The notes beneath the pieces were generated by a model. That model was not told where the DNA came from. It ran no database searches and worked only from the letters and a program-made list of their open reading frames with translations. From Cryptomeria japonica (Eukaryota > Streptophyta > Pinopsida > Cupressales > Cupressaceae), in assembly GCF_030272615.1 (NCBI RefSeq), contig NC_081413.1, positions 559,277,945 through 559,341,944 on the forward strand: a stretch of DNA of 64,000 nt. The letters are read 5' to 3'. How positions within the stretch are numbered: position 1 is the stretch's first letter; each line of letters begins with the position of its first letter. Both the position numbers and the translations under genes were made by a program. Shown here in pieces: positions 1-11,593 of the stretch.

Positions 1-279
1 GTTCATTAAATAACCATTATTAACCTTTGTTAATTATTGGATTGAAGATTAAAGTTTTCCATGATAACACCATGCACACATGAGAAACAATTTATATGAT
101 CAAATATCAACTTCTGTATATATGAAAATGTCAAATGATTACAAGTGTATGTCCATACATAAATATGGCATAAATGCCAACTCAAACAAAATGTATTTTT
201 ATATACGTGAATGTATGTCCATATACAAAATATGCATGCCAACTAGACATGCAAGCATCCCAAAACTATCTATAACGTC

Positions 280-2229
280 CTAAGCTACTGATGGATCATC
301 AAAATCAATCCTCTTCACTGCACTGCTCGGCTTTGAAGGATCCTGCACAAGAAAAAACAAACCATGATTAAGATTAGTTATATTATATAACTCACATTCG
401 GAAAGTTAACATAAAAATGAACTATAATTGAACTATTCTTGTTTACCTCATCTCCACACTTTCTCTTTGGCTTTGCAGGACTCTTGATGTATGTCTTTGG
501 TAGAGGAGGTATGTTTTCAATATTTTCATACACAACCTACATATGTTCACAAACATGATATTGATACAAGTTAGCATATAATTATCACTGATAATAACAA
601 ATTATATCTACTAAACACAAAATAAAATAAACACAAATGTACTCGAGGCATCTCTTCTTCTTCTTCTTCTTCATCGTCTTCAGGTATAGTGGGTGTAGTC
701 AACAAGGATGTGAAGCCAAGATTTCTCTGTACATATACACAACAAGTATACGAAACTATCAATCTATGTATAGACATGTATAATTATTATAAGTTATTTA
801 AACTATTCATTCAATCATATTTGCATTCAATTACCTTTCCCTTGTCTCCAACTGCACTACCAGATCCTGAATCACACAACCCTGCACTTGTGCTACTTGT
901 GCCCTACAAGAGTAAAATAAGATATACTACATAATCTAATTAATACCAATATAAATGATGAGCATGTATGTACAATAAAATACAAACGACTAGGTGCAAT
1001 AATATATGTATTGTAAAGCTATCGAGGCCAAATGAAATGGCCGTCAAGGTGCCCTCGTAGATCTGTGTCAACTCCTCCTCTGTCATCAACTGTTAAATAG
1101 ACCATGTAAATAAAAATTAGTACTTAATATTATCTAGATTATAAATATTCATTTTAAATATAGAATAAACTGTGAAAATACAAATCTTACCACTACATCA
1201 TCAATGTATGATGAAGGTGCCTCCTCACCTCTAGCATGCGAGGACTCTCCAAGGCATCCTCCAGTTTGTGTCATAACATCTGGTTCATCATGCATCTCAT
1301 GCACCTCATAATCTGCAGTGTGCGCAGGAGGATCAACATGTTGTCCAACTAGACCCAAGCATACATACCCACACATGACACAACTATGGTGCATGCAAAT
1401 GTGTGGAGCCAAGGAGGACGTGTTAGCACCACCAGATGTACCACTACCATCAAAAGTAGGTTGAGCTACTGACCTAGCCTGATAAACCAAAAGGCTACTC
1501 AAAGAGTGAATAGCTGATATGGTCCGTGATGTCGCCTCACAAATGATATTTGGATGCTGCACTGGAGGTGGGGGATCAATAGGAGGAGGGGGTCATATGG
1601 GCCCTGGACTACTCTAACTGTCCCAGGTCTATTTTGGGGCATACCTAAACCCACACCCTGAAAAGGTTGGATGTCAAAGTAGTTCACATGTTTTCCTAAA
1701 ACAAACTCAACATACAATTTTTTGATGAAGTAGAAGGGGAAATCGAGATTGTTGTTTGGTGGTTTATCAAAAACCATCCACCAACGATCCAAAAAGTTTT
1801 TCACAATACCATCATTTGTGCACCATTTAATAGAAAGTTTTGTTTTTTTGGGGTCTACAGGTTGACCAGTGCAGGGATCACAAACAATGCGGCGATAGTG
1901 GCTTTGGATATCTCGAGATCCTCGATCTCCTTATAGGACAAGCCATCCGCATATTGTTCCCTCATAGAATCTCGCCACAAAAGAGCAACATTGTGCTCCT
2001 CAGTGACGGTTTCTATACTCTTATGATCGACATGAGGGGATAAAACATTGGGTTCAGGCGAGGGATCCTACAATAGACATTTGCAATCCCCCTCAATTGG
2101 TTCAAATTTTATGCAATTAAATCCTGAATTGAGGGGGGGGGGGGGTTTGACAAAGGAGGGTTTTGTGCAGGAGGGTTTGGTTGTTGTGGTTGTGGTTGAT
2201 CAATGTTTTCACTGTTATCCCCCATTTTT
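280..2229 (-). pseudogene. accessory gene of the Sola-like transposon, copy 1 (multi-exon, unknown function)
   Basis: I do not recognise the protein family. The likely start is the ATG at 2229, opening a Pro/Gln-rich N-terminus that soon meets a stop. The conserved core (about 2020-1620) has a helical stretch with motif REQYADGLSYKEIEDL, then a VCDPCTGQPVDP segment in a shifted frame, then FLDRWWMVFDKPPNNN and YFIKKLYVEFVLG. A Cys/His patch follows at about 1400-1340. Small exons with GT/AG borders continue leftwards: one ending GLDSFT near 1015, a Glu-rich exon at about 710-645, 536-447 ending KRKCGDE, and the last exon 342-280 ending KRIDFDDPSVA then stop. Every one of these has a counterpart in the same order at 38640-41259. 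A frameshift near 1890 and an early stop make this copy a likely pseudogene. Confidence 0.7.
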
Positions 2230-2575
2230 AACCTAATTGAATGTAAACAATTGAATTTAGTTAACAAATTTGAACAATTTAATATTTTATTTACAAAAGC
2301 CTAGTTTTCGATAAAAAAACATATTTTGAATGAAAAACAAATAAACATTAAAAAAAAATACAAAAATTTGAATGAAAATGATGAAAAACAATAAAAATCC
2401 TACCTTTTAATGTATTTTTTAGCAAATTTGGGTCAAACAACCGGATATTGAGTCCAACCGGATATCGGACTCTAAAAAATTGCGCAGACTGTGGGTTAAG
2501 AATAACTTACGGGCTATCACAATCCACTTATATTGTCTCAGAAAATCGAAAAATCGGATATCCGATTTTTATACT

Positions 2576-3045
2576 TAAATTATTTTAAAATAACATTATA
2601 TTATATAATATAATAATATATTATACAATATATTAATATATTATATAATATAATACTATATTATATAATACGTAGTATATAATAATATAATATAATATTA
2701 TATATTATATATTATATATTATATTATATATTATATAATATATTATTAGATTATATTATATAATATAATAGTATATAATATAACATATTATTATATTATA
2801 TAATATAATATATTATTATATTATATAATATAATATATTTTATAATATATTATATATTACATATTATATAATATATAATATGTTATATAATATAATCTAA
2901 TAATATATTATATAATATAATATTATATTTTATAATCTAATAATATATTATATAGTACATATTATATAATATATTATTATATAATATGTAATATATAATA
3001 TATTATTATATTACATTATATATTATATAATTTATTTTTTAATTT
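2576..3045. repeat. AT-only low-complexity tract inside Sola-like copy 1
   Basis: About 450 bp consisting almost purely of TATATTATATAATATA-type units with little G or C. It sits between the accessory gene start and the terminal repeat of copy 1. No coding capacity is visible. The matching position in copy 2 is much shorter and lacks this tract, so it expanded after the copies separated. Confidence 0.85.
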
Positions 3046-3183
3046 AAAATTACCTACATTATCAGATATCTGATTTGCTCAGGTGTTTACCATACAAGGT
3101 GTACTGACACTGAGGCCAAGCAAAAAGTCAACACGGATTTTCGCATTTTTAGGTGAGTGGAAAAGGTTATTTTTTTCACATCA

Positions 3184-3218
3184 CCACTTTTTGGCCCCCC
3201 ATGATCCTGCACTAACTC
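3184..3218 (-). repeat. terminal inverted repeat of Sola-like copy 1
   Basis: Read on the minus strand it starts GAG and contains GTGCA, ATGG and AAAAAGTGG in the same spacing as the left terminus of copy 2 (GGG, GTGCA, ATGG, AAAAGTGG). The family termini therefore fit 5'-GRG. The outer border falls exactly where the TNP2 reading frame resumes. Confidence 0.65.
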
Positions 3219-4705
3219 ACACTTGAAATTTTTGAAGGCTTTATTTAGACAAAGAGCACATCCTGAGGGTTATATGGTGGAGGGATATATGGTATACCAG
3301 ACCATGGTGTACATTATTGAATATCTTCCTAAGTTTGCATAAAAGTTCCATGTAGACCGCATTTGGGATCCCAACTCCATTAACAAATTCAAAGGGAAGT
3401 ACCTGATGGGGAAAGGTAGATTGAGGAAAGTGAGAGGTAATTATAAGATGGTCATGGAGATTAATAAGAATACATTTTACATTTGGTTTTTATGTATATT
3501 ATACTTATTTAATTATTAATCTTCAAAATACATCAATTATAAATTAAGGTCGTATACCATGGTAATTAACTAATTATACGTCATTTGTGAGTTTCATTTT
3601 TTTTGATACAATCGGTTGAGAGTGGGATGCACTACATTTGTACATCGGAAACAATCTTGATTGGATGATGGTATGGATTGAACAATGTCAACAATTTGGT
3701 CGCTCATTAACATGGGAAGGTGTGGCTTCATTGGTTAAAGAAGCTCATTGTAATGGAGATTCCAATGTTACACCAAGGGAAAATGATTTAGCATATGGTT
3801 TAAGAGATAAATAGGTATGTATAAATATATTAATCATCCATATTATTTAATTATTTTCAATCATATTATTGATGTATATATATATATGTTGATTTTTTTT
3901 CTTTGCATACATTCTACCAAGAATAAATATGTTTGTCAATTGACGATGCAATAATTTTTACATGTTTGACATATTGCAGGTGAAACACCACAAGACTATG
4001 TGGTGCAATGGTCATAAATTTTGAGCCAAAAAGTTGGATGACATGAAGAAAACTTGTGATTTTGGGATAACTACAGTCTTTCAGGTGACTAATGTTTCAT
4101 CCAGAAGGGACATACATCCAAAAGTCTCAGAAAATTGATACTATGGGATTTTGGATGATATATTTGAGTGTGACTTTAAGTCCTTCGAATTAGTTATGTT
4201 CGTTGTCCAATGGTACATGCTATGATTGAATGAAAATGATCTTGACAGAACTATTATTGAACATGATAATGGATTTACCATGGTTAATACAAGGTCGTTT
4301 GAGCAAGTTGGAAATAAGCCCTATGTTCTTCCAAGCCAATGTAAGCAAGTATTTTACTTAGAGGTTCTAGGTAAACCGGGTTGGTCATTTGTTGTTAGAC
4401 ATGATCCAAAAGGAAGGTCAGTAAAGTATAATGTGGTGGAAGAAGAAGATACCGAAGAACTAGAAGATGATGTAGATGATGATCGGGATCAACAATTAGT
4501 TGATGATATGCCCAACAAAGATGTCGAAGAAGATGAACTAGATCATGATGATGTAGGAGTTAATGTTCATGAAGATGATATCTGTGTGGATGATGACATT
4601 ATCAAAATTGATATCAATGATGATGATGATATGACCAATCCTTACAATGTTGAATCTGGATTGGATGATACAGACAACAAACTGGATGAAGAAGAATATC
4701 AATGA
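3219..4705 (+). pseudogene. CACTA (En/Spm) TNP2 transposase, C-terminal remnant
   Basis: The 3' part of a plant TNP2-type transposase gene, cut off upstream by the Sola-like insertion. In order: FRQRAHPEGYMVEGYMV (DUF4218 end, 3240-3290), an exon at about 3615-3813 with EWDALHLYIGNN and ending LAYGLRDK, and, after an intron, a DUF4216-like domain at about 3980-4420 (YYGILDDIFECDF, VNTRSFEQ, PYVLPSQCKQVFYLE). The last 159-codon frame (4226-4705) ends in a very acidic Asp/Glu-rich tail typical of these proteins. Stops at about 3352, 4022, 4137 and 4222 break the frame. The catalytic transposase domain is not in the window. Confidence 0.85.
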
Positions 4706-5640
4706 CGTAATTTGCGCATGATTTATTGTAATTTGCTAGATTTACTCCTTGATTCTTTTGGTGTTATATCCTGATTGTTGAACTGCTTGTTAAATTATTT
4801 ATTATATTATCCTAAAGTAATCTGAGTTGTGCATTCTATTTTCCATTATTTGCTAAGTTGACATCATGTTCCATCTTCTTGTGCTATGACATGGCTGTTC
4901 ATATTGGTTAATCTGTTATCATGTGGTCAAATAAATAAATAAATGTGAACAAAGTTCTTAATGATTACTTGAAAATAAGAGTCTTTACAACTAATTAATT
5001 ATCATATATGTAGAACTGTATATCTTAATATTACAAAATGATTTCCCATATATAGGGAAAATAAGAGTTCTTTCAATGGAAAGACATGTCTTTCTAAAAG
5101 AGAATAATTTTAACAACTAATTATCTCTAATGAAGATATTAATAGACCCCAAGTGGTCAACATATTCCTGAGCCTGGTAAACATTAGTATTTGCAAAGAG
5201 ATGGCCCATCATGTATTAATAATCACAAAGGAATTCCTTTGCACAAGTTTTAAAAATGACAATTAATTCCTTGAATTAATAATAAAAAAGGACCAATTTG
5301 GCAAGAAGGTAATTCCACACCACAATTGCAGAGAAAAGAAACTGAATCTATATATTAATCTTCAAAGTATGAGTACATGGTACACTGCTTCCTCCAATCT
5401 AGCTCCTATTCTATTTTCTAATTTCTTTTAGAATTTGGTCTTGGTTTCTCCTTTATACAACATGAGGAGAAGCGACAAGCTTCAGACAGTTTACAATTGC
5501 ATCCTTTCATACCTAACAACTTAAGATAAAACATAATAAACTAACACATCAGGAAGATAAGTATACTTTTTTTTTTGGAGAATATCATGCTTGAAACAAG
5601 GAAGAAATAATCCCAGGGTCTAATTCAACATGTGATTTTT
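4706..5640. other. AT-rich non-coding stretch
   Basis: Holds the possible 3' flank of the TNP2 remnant and anonymous AT-rich DNA. No open frame, RNA gene or CACTA terminus was found here. Confidence 0.6.
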
Positions 5641-5668
5641 CGCCAGTTTGCTCCTTTCCTTTGAGTAC

Positions 5669-8600
5669 CTATTTCTTCTTTTGGGAAGACATCTTGGTGA
5701 GTTTTAAGTACTCATCTACCCATTCTGAGATTTGAACATGAGTAGGCCATTGGTAATGGAGAATATTTGGCATACTAAGCAAATGGTCTTTCCATTTCTT
5801 GCTAGTAATTGCTCGAACTTCAACCACAAACTTGGAGAGTCTATTTTCCAATACAACAACCCTATCTAGGAACATGTTAAAACTTTTAACACTGAAGTCT
5901 TTATCTTCCTTCAAATGGGAAATGATCTGCGAAACCATGTCTTTATACTCTATTTTCCATTCTTCCAAACTCTTTACACAACCCTCTTTATCAATGAATT
6001 CAGGGATTGTCCAATGCTTAATAATATGAAAGGAGGATAATTTTTCTTTTAGCCTTCCTTCTTCCTGTTCTATGTAATCTATTTCCTTAATAATATATTC
6101 AATCGTTTCCTCTGTTTCTTTAATTTCACCATGTGCATCTGGATCCCTCTGAGTAACCTCACGAAGCCTGATCAAATCATAATGAGATGACTTCCATCTC
6201 CTAGAGATTTCATCTAATTGTGGCTTATGTTTAGCAAATGTTACTAACATGTCCAATAGAGTTTGGTATCTAACATATACTTCATCACATTTTCTAATCA
6301 CCAAATCAACCCTGTATGTCAGTACTTGCTCTAAAGAATTTAACACTTGCTTAGGGATTTCTTATAGAAACATTTCATTTGTACTTCTTAATTGGTGATT
6401 TTCTTCTGCATACTTATCCATTTTTTCTTTTGACACTTCATCATCCTTTACATCAATTGGTACAGAGGAGGCATCCTTATGTAGTACTAGCACCTTTCTC
6501 TGGTTACTACTCTTTAATCTTTGTATTTCTTTCTTCAAAGCAGCATTCTCAAGGTACAATTGATTGATGGCTTTGTTCATTTGTGTCTCCCTAGTCTGTG
6601 CCTCCTCTAATTGCTCTTGCATATGTTTGACCTAGTCTTTATTAAACATTGCTCTATGCATTAATTTTCTAGCTAATACCAAAGGAGAAGTGTTTTCCAT
6701 TGTTTGCACCGATGCCATTTCATCATTTCCTTTGACAATGTCAAATAATTTAGGCTTATGAGGGCCCTTAAAACTCACCCATGTGGCCAAAACTTCAGTT
6801 TTGGGATTGTACCCTGATCCACTTATCTTCTCATTAGTATCAAACTCAACAACAAATGTAGGGTCCTCTTGTTTTTTGTCTTGGTCAAGCAAGAACAAAT
6901 GTTTGAGAGCCAGCCCTGGAACAATGAGCATATCACTTTTCTACACCTTCTCTCTAGCCTCTTCCAAGGTACAATTGACCTCATCAAGATGCAACTCCTT
7001 TAGTGTTTGTTGAATAACCTCCTCATGTCTAGATTCTTCAATCCCCATCAATTTCAATCGCTTTATCTCCTCAAAATCTTTCATTTTCATTTGAATCCAA
7101 AAGTCCTTGAATTCTTGTGTTTTGATAAAGTCTTCATCTTCAACAAATTTGGCTGATATGGCTTCCCTTTCATCCATAAAATCAATAGGTTCTTCACCTT
7201 CTGAAAGCTGAGCCTTATAGCCATGGACTTCCTCCTGAAATATTGATGCTGAACAAGTGATCTATCAACCTCTTCACCTTAACCAAGCGATTTGAGTGCA
7301 CTAGCAACTTCTTCAGTATCACCCTCTCCTTTTGAATCATCATAAGGGACTATGGTTACCTTCTCATCTTGTTTTTGCCTCTTTAGAGGGAGATAATTTG
7401 ATGCATTCTTTGAATTTGAATCATGAATAATCAATTTTCTATGCCTTTTTGGAGGATCAGGCTTAACCTCTTGTGATACACTGCTTGTAGCTTTTCCATA
7501 TAACTTCTCAAAATCTTTCAAATAGAACTCCATCCTCAGTATTTCATGGGTTTGATCATGATGAAAACGTGGTTGCCCCTTATTTTGTCTATCCTCTTCT
7601 AATTTATTTAATAAGTTCCACTTTTTCCACCTTTGCATAACACCTTGAGGAGTCATGCAATTATGGGAAATATCTTCCACCATGTCAATTTGATGTTTAA
7701 ATTCTTTTATAAAAGAATTAATATAACCTTCAAGGTCATAGATCTTCTCACTTCCATCCTTCAAACAATATGCTTTCTTTAAATTATCTTGAACTTATTC
7801 AAGGGAACCAGAACCAATAGACAATCCAACATATCTAACTACATGGGGAAAGAAAGTCCCCTTCTTCCTTGGTACAAATTCACTTCATTCTCAAACCACA
7901 TCATCTTCCAAATAAATTATAATAAGGTAACCCTTTCTGATACAAAGACTGGCAACTCATGAGGGGCCTAATTGCATCTATATACCCTAATGAGAGTATG
8001 ATCATTCTTGAAGATCCACTCAGCAAAATTATGAGTGTGACCCTTTTCTGGGTTGTATTCCAATGGCTTGAGAACTGCCCTTATCTTAGAAGGAAGCCTT
8101 TCAACTTGAACCCTAAGTGCCTTGAATATCCACACAATAAAGGCATCATGAAATGCCTTGTAATCACAGTCTCTACTATTCTTGTCCCATATCCTACACC
8201 ATAATTGAACTGGGAATCCTTTTCCCTAACCATCCATGATAGTTAACTTCATCGTGTCTCTAAACACATTTCTGTTTTGGAAGAGTATTAAATGACACAG
8301 TAGAGAATAATTCTTAAAAGTTCTACTAGTATTCCAGTAAACCATTTGATTGTGTAGAATTCTTTCAAGCTCATTGGCAATATCAAATTCCAGCTTAATG
8401 TTAGGGTTCTGGATCCTCATGGACATATACATTAAATCCACTAGCATTCTACTTCTATGATTATCACCATAAAATTGACACCAACCATGATACATTTTCT
8501 GAAAGAAATCCATAAATTGGAGTGTAGGAAATGGAGCCTTATCATTCACAGCCATTGGTCTGTTATCCTTGCCTCTTTTCCTAAAATAAGCTACCTCTCG

Positions 8601-9073
8601 TAGTCCCAAATTCTTTACCATCCTTTCATAATCCACTAGATATCCTTCCCTGCCAATCTTGGTAATTGCTTGCCTATTTAGGCCAAAGCATTCTCTAATG
8701 CATGATCTTGTGATGACCAAAATAGGGTTTTCATCAATTCCCCTGACTATTCTGGTTTATTTTTTATAATTAAGGGCCAAGACCTCAATAAGTTCTACAT
8801 CTATATACACATTTGGCACTATGACCTTCGCTAAGTCAAGATTTCAGGGGTTGGACCGAGGCACTTTCTCATCTCTATTATTGTAAAAATAGCAGAAAAG
8901 GGATCTACCAGTGTGAGGAATGTCAACATCTCTACATTCTCCCCAGGCATCTTGAAACATTATTTTAGTTCTGGTATCTACGGACCTTGGTAATGCATCT
9001 AGAAGGGCTTTCCGTAAAGGGGCCTTGGGCTATTCATTATTTCCTACATCCTCCTTCTTCTTCCTAGGCATTT
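5669..9073 (-). pseudogene. long coiled-coil protein of unknown, probably TE-related family (decayed)
   Basis: A near-continuous minus-strand reading of roughly 1,100 codons, starting at ATG 9073 (MPRKKKEDVGNNE) and ending at the stop at 5669, split by several in-frame stops and at least two frame changes (near 8220-7770 and 7270-7180). I do not recognise the family. The N-terminal third (9073-8220) looks globular, with FQDAWGECRDVDIPHTGRS and FMDFFQKMYHGWCQFYGDNH. The middle (7764-7279) is Lys-rich and basic. The C-terminal half is strongly helical and heptad-like: 6622-6362 (MNKAINQLYLENAALKKEIQ) and 6346-5669, rich in Glu/Lys with a KKK end. Lack of introns and regular decay suggest a retroelement or transposon protein, possibly structural. 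No RT, integrase or DDE motif is visible nearby. Confidence 0.55.
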
Positions 9074-9314
9074 TTCTTTTAAATGCAATTTAAGCAGTGG
9101 AGAAGAAGATGGGCTTACTTGTTCAGCTCTATTTGCAGCACCCAACTCCCTACAACTTCTTACACCAGCTCGTCTCTCACTTTCGCACTTCTTCGATGCT
9201 CAATTTGCACTTCTGATGTGATATAAATTGAATGCCAACTCCTTTAATTCAAGTTCACAACATTTAATTCTTTTCGGTCCTCCACATGTGTGCACTGTCC
9301 GTTTAAATACTGTT

Positions 9315-9605
9315 GATGCCATTTCACAAACCCACTTTATTCATCCTTGTGAAATGGTGACCTTTTCGCCAATTCACAAGTGGTAGTTGATGCCCTTCGC
9401 GAAATAGTGATGAGTTCGCTATTTCACAATCGTCACTTTTGTCTTTTGTGAAATGGTGATCTCTTCGCTATTTCACAATCCTCACTTTTGTATTTTGCAA
9501 AATGGCTTCGCCATTTCGCACCCTTCATTTTTAGACTCCACAAAACAGTGAAAGGTTTGTCATTTCGCATCCTTTATTTTTTGACTCTTGTGAAATAGTG
9601 AATAG
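9315..9605. repeat. short tandem repeats with GCGAAAT / ATTTCGC core
   Basis: Four to five imperfect units of about 60-75 bp, each with a TTTCACAA or GTGAAATGGTGA half and a partly inverted TTCGCTATTTCACAAT half. The repeats lie just upstream of the coiled-coil frame at 9073 and may be its subterminal or promoter repeats. Confidence 0.65.
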
Positions 9606-9844
9606 CATATGGGCAGAGGTCCTCATTGATTGCACATGCTATCTTAAAAGTTATTCTGAAGGATTATTAGGTATGGATCGTGTAAAAATATATAAGGATA
9701 TGAACAAACCCATGGGATGGATTTTGGGATAATTAGGATAAATATGCTTCACAACATTCACATTCCGATAGGTGAAAACATACATTTTATCCATGGTACT
9801 GTTGTGAATTTTTTTATAAGAAAACGTTTGTAGCTTCAACCTTC

Positions 9845-10310
9845 ATTAGGGTTACAATGAGGGTTAGGGTTTATATCATGGTCAGGGTTAACATTAGGGT
9901 TAGGGTTACAATGAGGGGTAGGGTTTATATCATGGTCAAGGTTAGCATTAGGGTCAGGGATTGGTTTAGATTTATTATTATTATTATGGTTAGGGTTTAG
10001 TGATAAGATTTGAATATTTCTAGTCATGGTTAGGGTTTAATGTTATGGTCAAAATTATGTACTTAGGGTTAGGGGTAGAATTATGGTTACGGTTTGGATT
10101 ATAATTATAACAGGTTTTGAGTTTACGAATAGGGTTTTGGTTAGCATTAAGTGTAGGTTTGGAATTACTATTAGGGTTGGGATCATAATTATAATTAGGA
10201 GTGGGGTGAAGATTTAGATTTGCAAGGGCTAGGGTTAGGGTCAAGGTTAGGATTAAGGTGAAGATTACTATTAGGATTATGATTTGGTTTAGGTTTATGA
10301 TTGTGATTGT
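9845..10310 (+). repeat. degenerate telomere-like tract (GGGTTAG-rich)
   Basis: Many GGGTTAG, AGGGTTAGGG and TAGGGTTTA words on the plus strand, related to the plant telomere unit TTTAGGG but heavily mutated. The first part contains a ~54-bp direct duplication (about 9847-9900 and 9901-9955). The apparent minus-strand frames here (Asn/Pro repeats) are artefacts of the repeat. Confidence 0.65.
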
Positions 10311-10673
10311 CAAACCCCAACCATCAAACCAACCTCCAAGCCAATCAACATAATTATCATACAAACCTTCATTCTCTTACAAACCATGTTATCTAAATGA
10401 ACCTATCAATCATACCAATCCAACTTATCCATGCCTCAAAGCTATCCAAAATATTCATGAACATCATACTTATCAAATGGGTTTCTCCACTTTGATCCAA
10501 TCTAGTTTACTTCATGAGACTATCATTCATTCTATATCATACCCTCCTCAAAATTGACTTACATCTTGTTTTAAAAGAAAAAGTATCCTATTAGTAATAT
10601 AATTTGTCAAAAAGTACATTTTCAAGGAAAAGAGTTAGGCCTCCATGAACAAGGAATATTAGAAATCTATATT

Positions 10674-10985
10674 GAACCACTAGGACCCCACATGACCCCT
10701 AATGACACCATATGACCCCTTAGCACACCATACGACCCTTTTGGACCATATGATTCCTGAAGGGGTTGTATGGTGTCCTAAGGGGCCATACGGTGTTCTA
10801 ACACGTGTGGCCCCATTAGGACTCCACATGACCCCTAACGACACCATAAGACCCCTTAGCACACAATACAACCCTAAGTAGGACCATATGATATCCTGAG
10901 GTATCATATGGTGTCCTAAGGGGTCATGGTGTCCTAAGGAGTCATATAGTGTCCTAGGGGGTCATATGGTGTCTTGAGGGTCAAG
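10674..10985. repeat. tandem and inverted ~20-bp repeats (CCTAAGGGGTCATATGGTGT type)
   Basis: The left half carries the complement orientation (ACACCATATGACCCCTTAG) and the right half the direct orientation, several units each, with partial units in between. The block can fold into long imperfect hairpins. No coding capacity is supported. Confidence 0.7.
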
Positions 10986-11097
10986 ATGAGAAATTATTAC
11001 AATATAAAAAGTAGTGCCAATACTGCTTACAAAAATAAGTTTAGATCATCCCCTGAGAGTGAGCATCAGGTTCAAGGATGAAAATAATAATAATAGA

Positions 11098-11301
11098 TCA
11101 TCTCTCTCTCTCTCTCCCCACTCTTTCTAGTCTCTCCCTCCCCCCTCTATCTCCCTTCCTTTCCCATCCTCTCTCTCTTCCTCTCCCTCCCCCCTTACTA
11201 CATCTCTCTCTACCCCAACTCCTTCCCTTCCTCCCCACTCTTTCTCTCTCCCTCTCCCCTCTATCTCCCTCTCTTTCCCATCCCCTCTCTCTCTCTCTAA
11301 C
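11098..11301. repeat. (CT)n-rich microsatellite region
   Basis: Pyrimidine-only stretch of CT, CCCT and TCTC runs about 200 bp long. The open frames on both strands are low-complexity artefacts. Confidence 0.9.
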
Positions 11302-11304
11302 ATA

Positions 11305-11470
11305 ACCTTAATTCTAACACTCACCCTAACCATATGCTAAACCTAAATCCTAGCCCTTATAACCATAATCTCAAAACTAATCCTAAACCCTAACTCTAAC
11401 CATAATCCAAATTCATACCATAACCCAAACCAAACCTTACCTCAAACACTGACCCTAATCCTAATCATAA
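11305..11470 (-). repeat. degenerate telomere-like tract, opposite orientation (CCCTAAC-rich)
   Basis: CCCTAAC, CCTAAACC and CTAACCATA words on the plus strand: the reverse orientation of the tract at 9845-10310. The two tracts face each other across about 1 kb of repeats. Confidence 0.55.
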
Positions 11471-11593
11471 TAAATGAGAATTCCTAGGGCCACCCATTTG
11501 TTATAAATTGCATATAGCACTAAAATGTCCCTTGTGAAGCATGCATTGAAGATCATAATTCATATATGAAGAGCACATCTTGTTTAAACTATC

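Larger units (their letters stand above)
1..3218 (-). mobile_element. Sola-like DNA transposon, copy 1 (left part outside window)
   Basis: Terminal part of a DNA transposon whose other end lies left of the window. The right end, read on the minus strand from 3218, starts GAGTTAGTGCAGGATCATGG. Over 29 positions from GTGCA it matches the left terminus of the complete copy at 38292 in about 21. Moving inward, both copies then carry the same accessory gene pointing into the element. The outer sequence from 3219 resumes an interrupted CACTA TNP2 reading frame, which fixes the boundary independently; ACAC (3219-3222) is the expected 4-bp target duplication, but its partner is not visible. Between gene and end lie GGATATCC-type subterminal repeats (about 2440-2570) and a 450-bp AT tract. 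The superfamily name is inference. Confidence 0.72.

Noticed and set aside
1149-1562. Independent 137-codon gene
   Set aside because: It is an exon region of the copy 1 accessory gene; neighbouring exons and the homologous copy explain it.
10020-10364. 114-codon minus-strand frame rich in Asn/Pro/Leu
   Set aside because: It is a translation of the degenerate telomere-like repeat; the periodic composition follows from the DNA repeat.
11078-11333. Ser/Leu/Pro-rich and Glu/Arg-rich frames on opposite strands
   Set aside because: Artefacts of the (CT)n microsatellite.
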